Assembly (NCBI GenBank): GCA_017560085.1
Contig: JAFYPA010000128.1
Span: 1 to 35,176, forward strand
Direction: 5' to 3'
Length of the DNA: 35,176 bases
From: Clostridia bacterium
GTDB lineage: Bacteria > Bacillota > Clostridia > Oscillospirales > CAG-382
The notes below the pieces were generated by a model, which was given only the letters and a program-made list of their open reading frames with translations, was not told where the DNA came from and did no database searches. This document shows positions 9,194-17,438 of the stretch, one piece after another. Each line of letters starts with the position of its first letter. Within the stretch, counting starts at the first letter, position 1. The position numbers and the translations under genes are program-made.

Positions 9194-9982
9194 ATGGAAC
9201 ACTTTATGACACACGATTTTACAATAACCGAAACCGTCCTCTGTGCCGAGGTGCGAAACGGCACACCCATCCACAGAAACAGAAAAAGCCACGGTCTTGT
9301 GTTTTACCCCTCGGGCGGATGTACCTTTTCCTTTCTCGACGGCAGAACGGTGAAGGCGGAGGCAAATACCGTTGTGTATCTTCCAAAGGGCTCGGACTAT
9401 AATGTTACAAGCAAAAAGGGAAATACGCCCTGCTATGCCATAAACTTTCAGATTGACTTCGACGGTGCGTTTTCTCCCTTCTGCGTAAGGGTCAAAAACC
9501 ACAGCGGAATACTTCAGCTTTTCCGTGAGGCGGACAAATACTTTATGAATGCCGCCGCGGGATATAAAATGAAGTGCAAGTCACGGCTTTGCGAGATTAT
9601 TTCAATACTTCAGCACGAATACTCTCTCGGCTATGTTTCCGGTGAAAAGCGGGACGTTATCGCTCCCGCCGTGGAAAAAATACATACCTGCTACACCGAG
9701 GAAAGCCTCAAGGTTTCCTCTCTTGCGTCGCTTTGCGGTATTACTCCCGAATATTTCAGAAGCATTTTCGGCAAGGTTTACGGCGTTTCACCGTCGAAAT
9801 ACATAGAAAATCTCAGAATGTCGAGAGGTGCGGAGCTTCTGTCCTCGGGAATGTATTCCGTGGGAGAAACCGCGCGGATGTGCGGATATGAGGACGCCGC
9901 TTATTTCAGCCGTGAATTCAGAAAATATAAGGGAATGGCTCCCCGTGACTATGTTAAGCAAGCGGAGTTGATGAAATTATGA
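9194..9982 (+). CDS. AraC-family transcriptional regulator
   Basis: A 262-residue regulator. The N-terminal half is a cupin-type sensing domain (segments such as VFYPSGGCTFSF and VVYLPKGSDYNV). The C-terminal 100 residues hold two helix-turn-helix motifs: LKVSSLASLCGITPEYF and YSVGETARMCGYEDAAYF, followed by the typical SREFRKYKGMAPRDY end. GGGGTGA precedes the ATG. It is divergent from GRE1 with a 181-bp shared intergenic region, so it most likely controls GRE1 and perhaps itself. The effector is unknown; the cupin domain suggests a small sugar-like or acid ligand. Confidence 0.92.
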   Translation: MEHFMTHDFTITETVLCAEVRNGTPIHRNRKSHGLVFYPSGGCTFSFLDGRTVKAEANTVVYLPKGSDYNVTSKKGNTPCYAINFQIDFDGAFSPFCVRVKNHSGILQLFREADKYFMNAAAGYKMKCKSRLCEIISILQHEYSLGYVSGEKRDVIAPAVEKIHTCYTEESLKVSSLASLCGITPEYFRSIFGKVYGVSPSKYIENLRMSRGAELLSSGMYSVGETARMCGYEDAAYFSREFRKYKGMAPRDYVKQAELMKL

Positions 9983-10021
9983 TATTTTTTCGCAAAAAGT
10001 TCTGAAATTAACACAAAATAC

Positions 10022-10050
10022 TTGACAATTTTGCTTTTTTGCGTTACAAT
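10022..10050 (+). promoter_or_regulatory. Strong promoter of the RNase Y leader or a small RNA
   Basis: TTGACA (10022-10027), 17-bp spacer and TACAAT (10045-10050) give a near-consensus sigma-A promoter. Transcription would begin near 10057, about 400 bases before the RNase Y start codon. Confidence 0.8.
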
Positions 10051-10054
10051 ATCA

Positions 10055-10214
10055 TTATCGGATAGTTTTGTTTATGGGTAAAATCCCATATTTATATAGC
10101 GAGGGCATAGGATGTGCCCGTCGTGAAACCCCGATAAAGAATTATTTCAAGGGCACTGGTTTTGTGCACTCTTATTAAAATATTTTTCTTTTATTTCTCG
10201 GGTATTCCCGTTTT
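10055..10214 (+). ncRNA. Candidate structured RNA or cis-acting leader upstream of RNase Y
   Basis: TTATCGG (10055-10061) pairs with CCGATAA (10131-10137) and encloses two hairpins: TATGGG/CCCATA (10073-10090) and CGA-GGGCA/TGCCC-g-TCG (10100-10123, one bulged G). That is a three-way junction starting at the predicted transcription start. A weak stem-loop CGGG/CCCG plus TTTT at 10199-10214 could end a small RNA. Alternatively the whole stretch is a 5' leader. I compared it by memory with common riboswitch signatures (purine, TPP, ZTP, fluoride, c-di-GMP, preQ1) and saw no match. The end coordinate is uncertain. Confidence 0.45.
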
Positions 10215-10458
10215 AATATACTTCTCATATGAAGTTTTAGCCTTCTGCGGAGCGAATGGCGGAAGGATAAATTGAATATTATTTTTGTAAGACAAAGTAA
10301 AAATTTTTCGGCTCAAGGGCAAAGATGCCTCTGCGACTGTCCCGCACGGAATTTGTGCAATGCTCACGGACGGCGTATTCGGGGTTTTTCCACGCTCTCG
10401 GAATGTATTTACTTTCTTGTGCGCAGGTCTTCGTGCTCTAAGTACTACGGAGGTGCGT

Positions 10459-12003
10459 ATGGAAATCGCAATTGGGATTGTCATAGGCCTTATTGTCGGT
10501 GCTGTTGTAGGTATCCTTGCGGGATATTTCTACAGAAAGAAGATCGGCGAGGCTAAGATCAAATCCGCTGAAGACGAAGCAAAAAGAATCCTTGACGAAG
10601 CGCTGAAGGATTCCGAAACAAAGAAAAAGGAAGCGCTTATCGAAGCAAAGGAAGAAGCCCTCAAGCTCAAGAACGAGGCTGAACGTGAAGCGAAGGAACG
10701 CAGAAACGAGGTAGCCCGCCTTGAAAAGAGAGCACAGCAGAAGGAAGAAACACTGGACAAGAAGATTGAACAGTGCGAGCAGACAGAAGAAAAGTACAAG
10801 GCAAAGATAGCCGAATGTGACAAGAAGTACGAGGAAATCGACGAGCTCTGTGCAAAGGAAAGAGAGAAGCTCGAGGAAATCTCAGGCTACACAACCGAGC
10901 AGGCGAAGGAATATCTCCTTAACCGTGTTGAGGTTGAGGTACGTCACGAAATGGCTGTAAAGATTAACGAAATCGAGCAGCAGGCAAAGGAAGAGGCAGA
11001 CGAAAAGGCAAGAAACATCATATCTCTTGCGATTCAGAGACTTGCTTCCGATCAGGTTGCCGAAACTACCGTTTCCACCGTTGCGCTTCCCAACGATGAT
11101 ATGAAGGGAAGGATCATCGGTCGTGAGGGCAGAAACATCAAGTCCATTGAAGCAATCACGGGCGTTGACATTATTATTGACGACACACCCGAAGCAATTA
11201 CGGTATCCTGCTTCGACCCCGTGCGTCGTGAAATTGCAAGACTTGCGCTTGAAAGACTCATCAGCGACGGCAGAATTCACCCCTCCAGAATCGAGGAGAT
11301 GGTTGAAAAGTGCACACGCGAGGTTGAGACCATTATCAAGCAGTCCGGTGAGCAGGCTACATTTGAGACAGGTGTAAACGGCATCAATCCCGAGCTTATA
11401 AAGATGCTCGGCAGACTCCGTTACAGAACGAGCTACGGACAGAATGTACTTATTCACTCCATTGAGGTAGCACACATAGCGGGCATTATGGCGGACGAGC
11501 TTGGTGTTGACTCCACACTTGCAAAGCGTGCAGGTCTTCTCCACGATATCGGTAAGGCGGCAAGCCACGAAATCGAAGGCTCTCACGTTACTCTCGGTGT
11601 TGACATCGCAAGACGATTCAACGAAAGCAAGGATGTTATCCACGCAATCGAAGCTCACCACAACGATGTTGAGCCTCAGACGGTTGTTGCGATGCTTGTT
11701 CAGGCAGCCGATGCGGTATCCGCGGCAAGACCCGGTGCAAGACGCGAAAACCTCGAGTCCTACATCAAGAGACTTCAGAAGCTCGAAGAAATCGCAACAG
11801 ATTTCGAAGGTGTTGACAAGTGCTTCGCCATCCAGGCAGGTAGAGAAATCCGCGTAATGGTTAAGCCCGAAAAGGTGAGCGACGACGATATGACCCTCCT
11901 CGCAAGAGACATCGCCGCAAAGATTGAGGACGAGCTTGAATATCCCGGACAGATTAAGGTTAATCTTATCAGAGAAAGCAGAAAGACGGATTTTGCAAAG
12001 TAA
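10459..12003 (+). CDS. rny: Ribonuclease Y
   Basis: Membrane-anchored endoribonuclease that starts bulk mRNA decay in Firmicutes. The 514-residue product has the family's order: N-terminal membrane helix ([18 protein letters not shown]), long charged coiled coil (about 25-190), KH domain with GRIIGREG (217-224), and HD domain with LLHDIGKA (His362-Asp363). I start it at ATG 10459, preceded by GGAGGT, because the helix then begins at residue 1 and the length matches the family; an in-frame ATG 99 bases upstream would add a non-homologous tail. It is monocistronic with its own promoter, a long leader and a terminator at 12035. The exceptional leader hints at post-transcriptional control, possibly by its own product. 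Confidence 0.97.
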   Translation: MEIAIGIVIGLIVGAVVGILAGYFYRKKIGEAKIKSAEDEAKRILDEALKDSETKKKEALIEAKEEALKLKNEAEREAKERRNEVARLEKRAQQKEETLDKKIEQCEQTEEKYKAKIAECDKKYEEIDELCAKEREKLEEISGYTTEQAKEYLLNRVEVEVRHEMAVKINEIEQQAKEEADEKARNIISLAIQRLASDQVAETTVSTVALPNDDMKGRIIGREGRNIKSIEAITGVDIIIDDTPEAITVSCFDPVRREIARLALERLISDGRIHPSRIEEMVEKCTREVETIIKQSGEQATFETGVNGINPELIKMLGRLRYRTSYGQNVLIHSIEVAHIAGIMADELGVDSTLAKRAGLLHDIGKAASHEIEGSHVTLGVDIARRFNESKDVIHAIEAHHNDVEPQTVVAMLVQAADAVSAARPGARRENLESYIKRLQKLEEIATDFEGVDKCFAIQAGREIRVMVKPEKVSDDDMTLLARDIAAKIEDELEYPGQIKVNLIRESRKTDFAK

Positions 12004-12034
12004 TTCTGTCGGGCGGCTTTAAAAAACAAAAATA

Positions 12035-12069
12035 AGGGATGTGCTTCCAAACGGTTGCACATCCTTTTT
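12035..12069 (+). terminator. Intrinsic terminator of rny
   Basis: GGATGTGC and GCACATCC form a perfect 8-bp stem, then TTTTT. Confidence 0.85.
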
Positions 12070-12089
12070 GTTATGTAGGATTTTAAAAA

Positions 12090-12572
12090 TCAAAAATTCG
12101 CCACAACATCCCCCGATGTCACATCCCGAAGTCCAACCCACTCGGGAATAACCCTTCCATCCTTGAAATGTAACCTCGCAAGTACATCTCCCGCAGAGAA
12201 GTCCGCACCACTCAGCTCACCCTCAGCATATCTGCCGAAAATGAATACCTCAGCATCCTCCTCGCGGAGCACGGCACAGATTATTTCGTAGGATTCGGCA
12301 CTGCTGTCCGCTATGATTCTGCCGATTCGGGTGCCGTCGTCCGTTTCTGAGATTTCAAAGGTGTAAATCACCGCAAGACCGCTCTCGGGATTGGTCTGGA
12401 TGAATTCGTAGGTCTTGCCCATAGCCTCGGGGAGGGCTTCATCCGAAACGGATGCGGCAAGACTCTCGTATTGCTTTGCCTTTTCCTTTTTGTCCCCGAA
12501 CTCGCTCGTGACTATAAAAATACATACCGCAAGAGCTGCGATTATTGCTATGATGGGAAGCTTTTTCTTCAT
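12090..12572 (-). CDS. Small membrane-anchored or secreted protein, unrecognised
   Basis: A 160-residue protein beginning MKKKLPIIAIIAALAVCIFIVTS, a basic start followed by one hydrophobic helix that acts as an anchor or signal. The rest is an acidic extracytoplasmic domain with a beta-rich pattern (GLAVIYTFEIS, AEVFIFGRYA, LARLHFKDG). The start at 12572 has AGAGGTA eight bases upstream; a longer in-frame start would place 17 residues before the signal and has no ribosome binding site. It is divergent from the CapA-like gene and convergent with rny. I cannot assign a family. Confidence 0.7.
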   Translation of the reverse strand: MKKKLPIIAIIAALAVCIFIVTSEFGDKKEKAKQYESLAASVSDEALPEAMGKTYEFIQTNPESGLAVIYTFEISETDDGTRIGRIIADSSAESYEIICAVLREEDAEVFIFGRYAEGELSGADFSAGDVLARLHFKDGRVIPEWVGLRDVTSGDVVANF

Positions 12573-12616
12573 TTTTGATATACCTCTTTTCCGTTTTCCC
12601 GCGTGGGAATATTGTA

Positions 12617-12645
12617 TTGACATACAGGTAAAAATATGATAACAT
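12617..12645 (+). promoter_or_regulatory. Promoter of the CapA-like gene
   Basis: TTGACA (12617-12622), 17-bp spacer, TG-extended TAACAT (12640-12645), 32 bases before the start codon. Confidence 0.7.
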
Positions 12646-12677
12646 AAAAGTGTAACGAAATTACAAAGGATGTATAT

Positions 12678-13925
12678 ATGAAAATTAAATCTTTATTACT
12701 TGTCCTGATGCTTTCGGCGGTAACGGTGCTGTGCGGATGTGCGGACAGTACGGCTTCGTTGCCCCACGACATTGCTCCGAAGGACGAAGCTCTTCCGATG
12801 CCAACACCCGGAAGCGGTGCGACCGAGATGCCTTCCCCAAAGGTCGAAGAGGTAAACAAAACGGAGGAAGCGAAAGAGCCCACCTACGAAAAAATCAGCT
12901 TTATCGGATGCGGTGACAACATAATCTACTACGGAAATGTCCGTGATGCGCAGAGCCTCGCAAGGGACGGCAAGCAGTACGATTTTACTCCTATGTACGA
13001 CGGAGTGAAGGACATAGTCGCACTTGCCGATATAGCCTTCATAAATCAGGAAACCGTAATGGACAGCAACAAGCCTCTGAGCTATTACCCGACCTTCAAC
13101 AGTCCCACTCAGGTGGGTCTTGACCTTCTTGAGGTAGGCTATGATGTAATCAACATTGCCAACAACCATATGCTTGACAAGGGCGCTTCGGGACTTGAAA
13201 GCACTATAAGATTCTGGAAATCGCAGGACTGTCTTATGATAGGCGGATACGAAAACGCCGAGGATTATGACACCGTGCGAACACTTGAGAAAAACGGCAT
13301 TAAGCTCTCCTTCCTTTCTTACACCTATGCCACCAACGGAATTACCAAGGGTGCATCCTCACCGCTTGCGATTCCATATATAAATGATGAAGATATCATC
13401 CGTCAGACCGTAAAAGCCAAGTCCGAATCCGAATTCGTCATAGCTTCGATTCACTGGGGTGACGAAGGTGCATTCAAGCCCAACGCCGAGCAGCAAAGGG
13501 TTGCACAGCTTCTTGCGGACTGCGGAGTTGATGTCATAATCGGGCATCATCCCCACGTTATTCAGAAGGTCGAATGGCTCACGGGAAAGGATGGCAACCG
13601 CACGCTCTGTGTGTATTCCCTCGGGAATTTCGCCGCTGAGCAGGCGTATGCCTACAATATGGTCGGCGGAATTATAAGCTTTGATATCGTTTCGGAAAAC
13701 GACGGAAGACCCGTTGTGGAAAACCCCGTATTTATTCCCACGGTGTACCATTTCAATTCGGCGTTCTACAAAAACACGGTTTATCTTATGTCGGATTACA
13801 CGGAGGAGCTTGCTCTCGGACACGGTGTGCGGACATACTACGGCAGAGCATTTAGCCTTCCGATTCTGAAAAAATATGTTACAGACTATATCCCCGTGGA
13901 ATTTCTTCCCGCAGACTTCAACTGA
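12678..13925 (+). CDS. CapA-family lipoprotein (PGA_cap metallophosphatase-like)
   Basis: A 415-residue exported protein. The signal MKIKSLLLVLMLSAVTVLCGC ends in a lipobox (LCGC, lipidated Cys21), so it should sit on the outer face of the membrane. After a Pro/Glu/Lys-rich linker, the CapA domain starts at ISFIGCGDNIIYYG and shows the family's metal-site blocks: NQET, NIANNHMLDKG, SIHWGDEG, IIGHHPHVIQ and YSLGNFA. The fold is related to calcineurin-like phosphoesterases. CapA proteins take part in poly-gamma-glutamate capsule synthesis in Bacillus, but stand-alone copies are common in Clostridia with unknown role, and no capBC ligase genes lie here. AAAGGA precedes the ATG. Confidence 0.9.
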   Translation: MKIKSLLLVLMLSAVTVLCGCADSTASLPHDIAPKDEALPMPTPGSGATEMPSPKVEEVNKTEEAKEPTYEKISFIGCGDNIIYYGNVRDAQSLARDGKQYDFTPMYDGVKDIVALADIAFINQETVMDSNKPLSYYPTFNSPTQVGLDLLEVGYDVINIANNHMLDKGASGLESTIRFWKSQDCLMIGGYENAEDYDTVRTLEKNGIKLSFLSYTYATNGITKGASSPLAIPYINDEDIIRQTVKAKSESEFVIASIHWGDEGAFKPNAEQQRVAQLLADCGVDVIIGHHPHVIQKVEWLTGKDGNRTLCVYSLGNFAAEQAYAYNMVGGIISFDIVSENDGRPVVENPVFIPTVYHFNSAFYKNTVYLMSDYTEELALGHGVRTYYGRAFSLPILKKYVTDYIPVEFLPADFN

Positions 13926-13932
13926 CAACAAA

Positions 13933-13957
13933 AAAGCTCCGCACAGCGGAGCTTTAA
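13933..13957. terminator. Bidirectional terminator between capA-like and AraC genes
   Basis: AAAGCTCCGC and GCGGAGCTTT form a perfect 10-bp stem with an ACA loop, centred between two convergent stop codons. Confidence 0.85.
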
Positions 13958-13958
13958 T

Positions 13959-14759
13959 TTATTTCAGTGTTTCGGACGGACACTCACCGCAGAATTTACG
14001 GTAAGTTCTGTTGAAGTAGGAAAGGTCATCGAAGCCCACCGCCAGCGCTGCCTCCGTGACATTGTATTCGCCACCGAGAATAAGCTCTCTTGCTCGCTTT
14101 ACACGGAGGAAATTTCTGTAGGTGATGGGGGAATAGGGGCTATAGTCCTTGAAATGCCGTCTGAAGGTTGCGGGGCTTACCGCACAAAGCTCGCACAGAT
14201 CCTCCACGGTGAATTCCTCGCAGAAATGGTTTTCGATGTACATAATTCCCTCGGAGATATCGGAAAATCTGCCTGCAAGCCCGCTTTTGGAGGTTTCCTC
14301 GGCTATATCCGAAAGGAGCTCCATAAAAAGAGACAGGGAACGAAGGTGTGTGTCAAATGCTCCTTTTGTCCAAGTATCGTGAAGCTGTCTGAATTTGCGG
14401 AGAAATGTTCCCGCGCTGTCGTGCACCGCAATACATACCTTATCGGAAAACACGACAGACGGATTGTTTATTATGAAATTCGCCGTGAGAAACGAGCCTA
14501 TCTCGTCATCAATCCACTCGGATTCGTATTCTATGTCATACGGAAGGTATAGAATATCGCCCGGGCTTGCATACAGCTCCTTGTCCGTACCCTTGTCGAA
14601 CAGCATTCTGCCGCTGACTATATAAAAGAACCTTGAATAAAGGCGCATTCCCTTTTTACAGTGGCATACGTCCGGCGGTATTATAGGCAACGGATTTCCG
14701 TAGACATTGAGGCTTTTAACGGTTATATCCATACCGGAAAGGCATCCGAAATCCAGCAT
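13959..14759 (-). CDS. AraC-family transcriptional regulator
   Basis: A 266-residue regulator with an N-terminal cupin-like sensing domain (YASPGDILYLPYDIEYES) and two C-terminal helix-turn-helix motifs (FTVEDLCELCAVSPATFRR and YNVTEAALAVGFDDLSYF) before the usual NRTYRKFCGECPSE ending. I start it at 14759 because AGGAGG lies five bases upstream and a perfect promoter lies just beyond; a longer start would run into that promoter's -35 box. It is divergent from the Gfo/Idh/MocA-TIM barrel-GRE2 cluster and is the likely activator of that cluster. The -35 boxes of the two promoters touch. Confidence 0.92.
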   Translation of the reverse strand: MLDFGCLSGMDITVKSLNVYGNPLPIIPPDVCHCKKGMRLYSRFFYIVSGRMLFDKGTDKELYASPGDILYLPYDIEYESEWIDDEIGSFLTANFIINNPSVVFSDKVCIAVHDSAGTFLRKFRQLHDTWTKGAFDTHLRSLSLFMELLSDIAEETSKSGLAGRFSDISEGIMYIENHFCEEFTVEDLCELCAVSPATFRRHFKDYSPYSPITYRNFLRVKRARELILGGEYNVTEAALAVGFDDLSYFNRTYRKFCGECPSETLK

Positions 14760-14793
14760 TGTGTCCTCCTGATTTGCTTTGTATGTTGAGCAT

Positions 14794-14822
14794 ATTATAC
14801 AAGTAATTGCTCGGATTGTCAA
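14794..14822 (-). promoter_or_regulatory. Consensus promoter of the AraC gene at 13959
   Basis: On the minus strand TTGACA (14822-14817), 17-bp spacer and TATAAT (14799-14794): both boxes are perfect. An inverted repeat GAGCA/TGCTC (14788-14792, 14808-14812) straddles the -10 box and could be an autoregulatory site. Confidence 0.85.
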
Positions 14823-14851
14823 TGGTCTTTTTTAAAAATGTGTGATATAAT
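14823..14851 (+). promoter_or_regulatory. Promoter of the 14885-22363 cluster, activator-dependent in appearance
   Basis: A perfect extended -10 box (TGATATAAT; TATAAT 14846-14851) is paired with a very poor -35 (TGGTCT, 14823-14828) at 17 bp. This combination is usual for promoters that need an activator such as an AraC protein bound upstream. Confidence 0.6.
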
Positions 14852-14884
14852 CAAATAAAAAAACGCTCTACGGAGGTATTTATT

Positions 14885-16138
14885 ATGAAGGTGAAAATAG
14901 GTATAGTCGGATTCGGTGAGTTTTCTGAAAGCTTTTTACCGCTGTTCATTGCGCACCCCGATGTGGAATATGTCTGCGGTGCAGAGATTTACGAGCCCAG
15001 AAGAAAGCATATTGAGGAAGTATACGGTATAAAAATGTATTCGTCCTATGACGAGATGCTTGAAAAGGATACGGAGATAAACAGCATCGGTATTTTCACG
15101 CAGAGACACCAGCACGGACCTATGGCAATAAAGGCTATGGAGGCGGGTAAGCACGTTTATTCAGCCGTTCCTATGGGAATAACCGAAAAAGAGGTTTTTG
15201 ACATTATAAAGCTTGCGGACGAGAAGGATCTTATCTATATGATGAGCGAGACCTGCTACTATTTCCCCTGTGCGATTTTCTGCCGTAAGATGCGTGAAGA
15301 GGGCAAATTCGGCAACATAACTTATGCTGAGTCACAGTATTATCACAACATCACGGAATTTATAGGCTCCTACAACGGCTCGGGCAACGATGCGTGGAAA
15401 AAGGACATAGGAATTCCGCCCATGTATTATTCCACTCACTCTATGTCAATGGCGTTCTCGGCTATGGATGATTATCCCGTAGAGGTAACGGCATTCGGAT
15501 ACAAGGACATTGAAAATGACGGCTTTTACGGCAAGGGAATGAATCACTGGGACAACGAGTTTTCCAACGAAACCGCAATTCTCCGTATGTCAAAGGGAGC
15601 GATGGTAAGAATAAACGAATTCAGACGAGTTTCCACCATAAAGCCCTCATCCTACATCACGGGAGTCTACGGTGACAGGGGCACATACGAGGCAAGCGGT
15701 ATGCAGCATCTGTTTATGCAGAGAAGCGATGACGACAAGGTGAGTGTAAATGATGTAAGCAGCATTGTTGACAGCTACAACTATGCACAGATGATAAAGG
15801 ACGGCGGAAGCATGGAGAAGGGTATTCTCAGCTACAGCTATCACAGAGGTTTTTCGCCCGTACACGACATAGACCGTCTTCCCGAGTCTTTTATTGAGCT
15901 TGCAACAGGTCTCCACAAGCCCGACACCGACGGTCACGGCGGCTCACATCCCTTCCTTGTTGATGACTTTGTAAGAGCCGTAGTTCAGCACAAGCTTCCT
16001 CCTGTAAATGCGTGGACGGCGGCAACATATACCCTTCCCGGCATTTATGCCCACGAATCCGCCCTCAAGGGTGGCGTAACCCTCAAGCTCCCCGAAATCC
16101 CCAAGATTCCCGAAAAGTGGGAGAAGATTGAGATTTAA
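14885..16138 (+). CDS. Gfo/Idh/MocA-family protein, GH109-like (paralogue 1)
   Basis: A 417-residue NAD-binding protein with an N-terminal Rossmann fold (GIVGFGEFSES, 6-16) and an alpha/beta C-terminal domain. The canonical EKP of dehydrogenases is replaced by SAVP (93-96). Residues resembling the active site of GH109 glycosidases are present: Glu122 in SETCYY, Tyr152 and His154 in QYYHN, Tyr182 and His185 in YYSTH. GH109 enzymes cleave glycosides by an NAD-linked redox-elimination mechanism; I infer glycoside cleavage or oxidation here, not proven. CGGAGGT supports the start. It is the first gene after the AraC-controlled promoter and is followed by a 532-bp gap. Two paralogues lie at 25697 and 28174. 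Confidence 0.85.
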   Translation: MKVKIGIVGFGEFSESFLPLFIAHPDVEYVCGAEIYEPRRKHIEEVYGIKMYSSYDEMLEKDTEINSIGIFTQRHQHGPMAIKAMEAGKHVYSAVPMGITEKEVFDIIKLADEKDLIYMMSETCYYFPCAIFCRKMREEGKFGNITYAESQYYHNITEFIGSYNGSGNDAWKKDIGIPPMYYSTHSMSMAFSAMDDYPVEVTAFGYKDIENDGFYGKGMNHWDNEFSNETAILRMSKGAMVRINEFRRVSTIKPSSYITGVYGDRGTYEASGMQHLFMQRSDDDKVSVNDVSSIVDSYNYAQMIKDGGSMEKGILSYSYHRGFSPVHDIDRLPESFIELATGLHKPDTDGHGGSHPFLVDDFVRAVVQHKLPPVNAWTAATYTLPGIYAHESALKGGVTLKLPEIPKIPEKWEKIEI

Positions 16139-16311
16139 GGCTTTATTACGGGAGTTACGGGAGGCCTTCGGCGACTCGCTTTTTTAGAAAAAAGCTCGGC
16201 AAAAAATTTGATATATTGGCTCCACTCGCATTCGCTCCTTGCGCCGGTTATGTGTTAGGAGTTGCTGTGGGTGTCGTGTTGCGTACCTTCCTGCCGTTAT
16301 AAAGGGCAAGG

Positions 16312-16432
16312 TATTCCGTGCAACGATGCCAAACGACGGCATCGTCGCAGATGAGGTTTGCGATAGTCTAAGGTTACTAAACTCCAACTGTATTCCGTGC
16401 AAGTCGCCCAACCCACGGGCGACTCGCAGATG
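16312..16432. repeat. Twin hairpin modules with conserved flanks and different stems
   Basis: Two 42-base modules (16312-16353 and 16391-16432, period 79) share the layout TATTCCGTGCA, 8-bp stem, 7-base loop, CGCAGATG. The flanks are identical. The stems are ACGATGCC/GGCATCGT and AGTCGCCC/GGGCGACT, different in nearly every position yet both perfectly paired. The loops are AAACGAC and AACCCAC. Confidence 0.8.
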
Positions 16433-16578
16433 TGGAGTCTTATCCTTGGCTTCTCCATTTAGGGAGAAGCTGTCACCGTAGGTGACTGATGAGGGCAACC
16501 CCAAACTCCGCACCCCAAAACCTAAATCGCACCAATTTAAAATAAATAAAAATTTTTCCCCCGAAAAATTTTCACCTC

Positions 16579-16617
<39 letters not shown>

Positions 16618-16670
16618 TCATTCCTCCTCCCTTTCCCAAATCAAAAAAACATCGAAAGGTATCCCCAAAT

Positions 16671-17438
16671 ATGACTCTTCCCATCAGCCATTGCATCGAT
16701 ATGATGTACTCATATCTCGACTTCAACGACAGAATAACCGAAGCCAAAAAATACGGCGCCGATGCCATCGAATTCTGGAAATGGACAAATAAAGATATCG
16801 ACCTTATCGCAAAAGCCGATATTCCCGTCTCCATCTTCAATATCGACAGCACCGACGAACAGCTCTCCTATGACCTCTCAAGAGGCATCCTCAATGCAGG
16901 CAGAAAAGAGGAACTTATGAAGGCTCTTATCGAAAGCATCCCCGTGTATAAAAAGCTCGATGCCCACGCTATGATTGTGCTCATAGGCGAACACGCAGAG
17001 CCGAATGCGGAAAATGTTATCGAGTGCCTCAATTTCGTAAAGCCCGTGCTTGAGAAGGAGAATGTAACACTCATCGTCGAGCCTCTCAATAATATCGACA
17101 GACAGGGCTACAGTATGCCATATGTCACTCCCGTTTTTGATATTGTCCGCAAGGTGAATTCTCCCAATGTCAAGGTGCTTTACGATATCTACCACCAGCA
17201 TATGATGAAGGATTTTTCTCTTTCGGAAATAAAAAAGAACATAGATATCATCGGTCATTTCCACGTTGCCGATTGCCCCGGACGACATCAGCCGGGTACG
17301 GGCGAGGTTGACTATGTGAGCATCATCTCAGAAATTATGCATACCGACTACGACGGATATATCGGTCTCGAATACAGAGCCACAGTCCCCGACGGAGAAA
17401 CCTTCTCCTTTGTCGACGAGGTGAAAAAGAATGCTTAA
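16671..17438 (+). CDS. TIM-barrel sugar isomerase, hydroxypyruvate isomerase-like
   Basis: A 255-residue AP_endonuc_2/xylose-isomerase-like TIM barrel, the usual length of hydroxypyruvate isomerase (Hyi). Characteristic blocks are VEPLN (136-140), YDIYHQHMM (171-179), GHFHVADCPGRHQPGTGEVDY (around 195-215, family signature) and GLEYR (232-236). Glu137, Asp172, His198 and Glu234 are the probable metal ligands. The start at 16671 follows CGAAAGGT and removes a repeat-encoded N-terminal tail. The stop overlaps the next gene by eight bases, so the two are coupled. In this context it may isomerise a keto-sugar or act as a partner of the oxidoreductases, as TIM barrels do in 3-keto-glycoside pathways. 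True Hyi activity is not established. Confidence 0.9.
   Translation: MTLPISHCIDMMYSYLDFNDRITEAKKYGADAIEFWKWTNKDIDLIAKADIPVSIFNIDSTDEQLSYDLSRGILNAGRKEELMKALIESIPVYKKLDAHAMIVLIGEHAEPNAENVIECLNFVKPVLEKENVTLIVEPLNNIDRQGYSMPYVTPVFDIVRKVNSPNVKVLYDIYHQHMMKDFSLSEIKKNIDIIGHFHVADCPGRHQPGTGEVDYVSIISEIMHTDYDGYIGLEYRATVPDGETFSFVDEVKKNA

Larger units (their letters stand above)
9983..10458 (+). other. 476-bp gap: strong promoter and structured RNase Y leader
   Basis: This stretch holds no convincing gene. It contains a near-perfect promoter (10022-10050), a three-way-junction-like fold (10055-10137), a small hairpin CGGG-TATT-CCCG followed by TTTT (10199-10214), and an 8-bp stem CCTTCTGC/GCGGAAGG (10241-10266). 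It ends at the GGAGGT ribosome binding site of RNase Y. Small open frames here lack plausible starts. Confidence 0.6.

Noticed and set aside
10055..10137. Known riboswitch (ZTP/pfl, purine, preQ1, c-di-GMP)
   Set aside because: The conserved core sequences of these classes, as I know them, are not visible, so I leave it unclassified.
10360..10458. A longer N-terminus for RNase Y
   Set aside because: The 33 extra residues do not resemble the family, and GGAGGT sits before the ATG at 10459.
10272..10556. A cysteine-rich 94-codon frame in the RNase Y leader
   Set aside because: No ribosome binding site, overlaps the true rny start, and lies within sequence that folds into hairpins.
10882..11661. 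A 259-codon minus-strand frame inside rny
   Set aside because: Antisense to the KH and HD domains of RNase Y; no start signal.
12678..13925. Poly-gamma-glutamate capsule operon
   Set aside because: Only the CapA-like gene is present; no capB or capC homologue is in the window.
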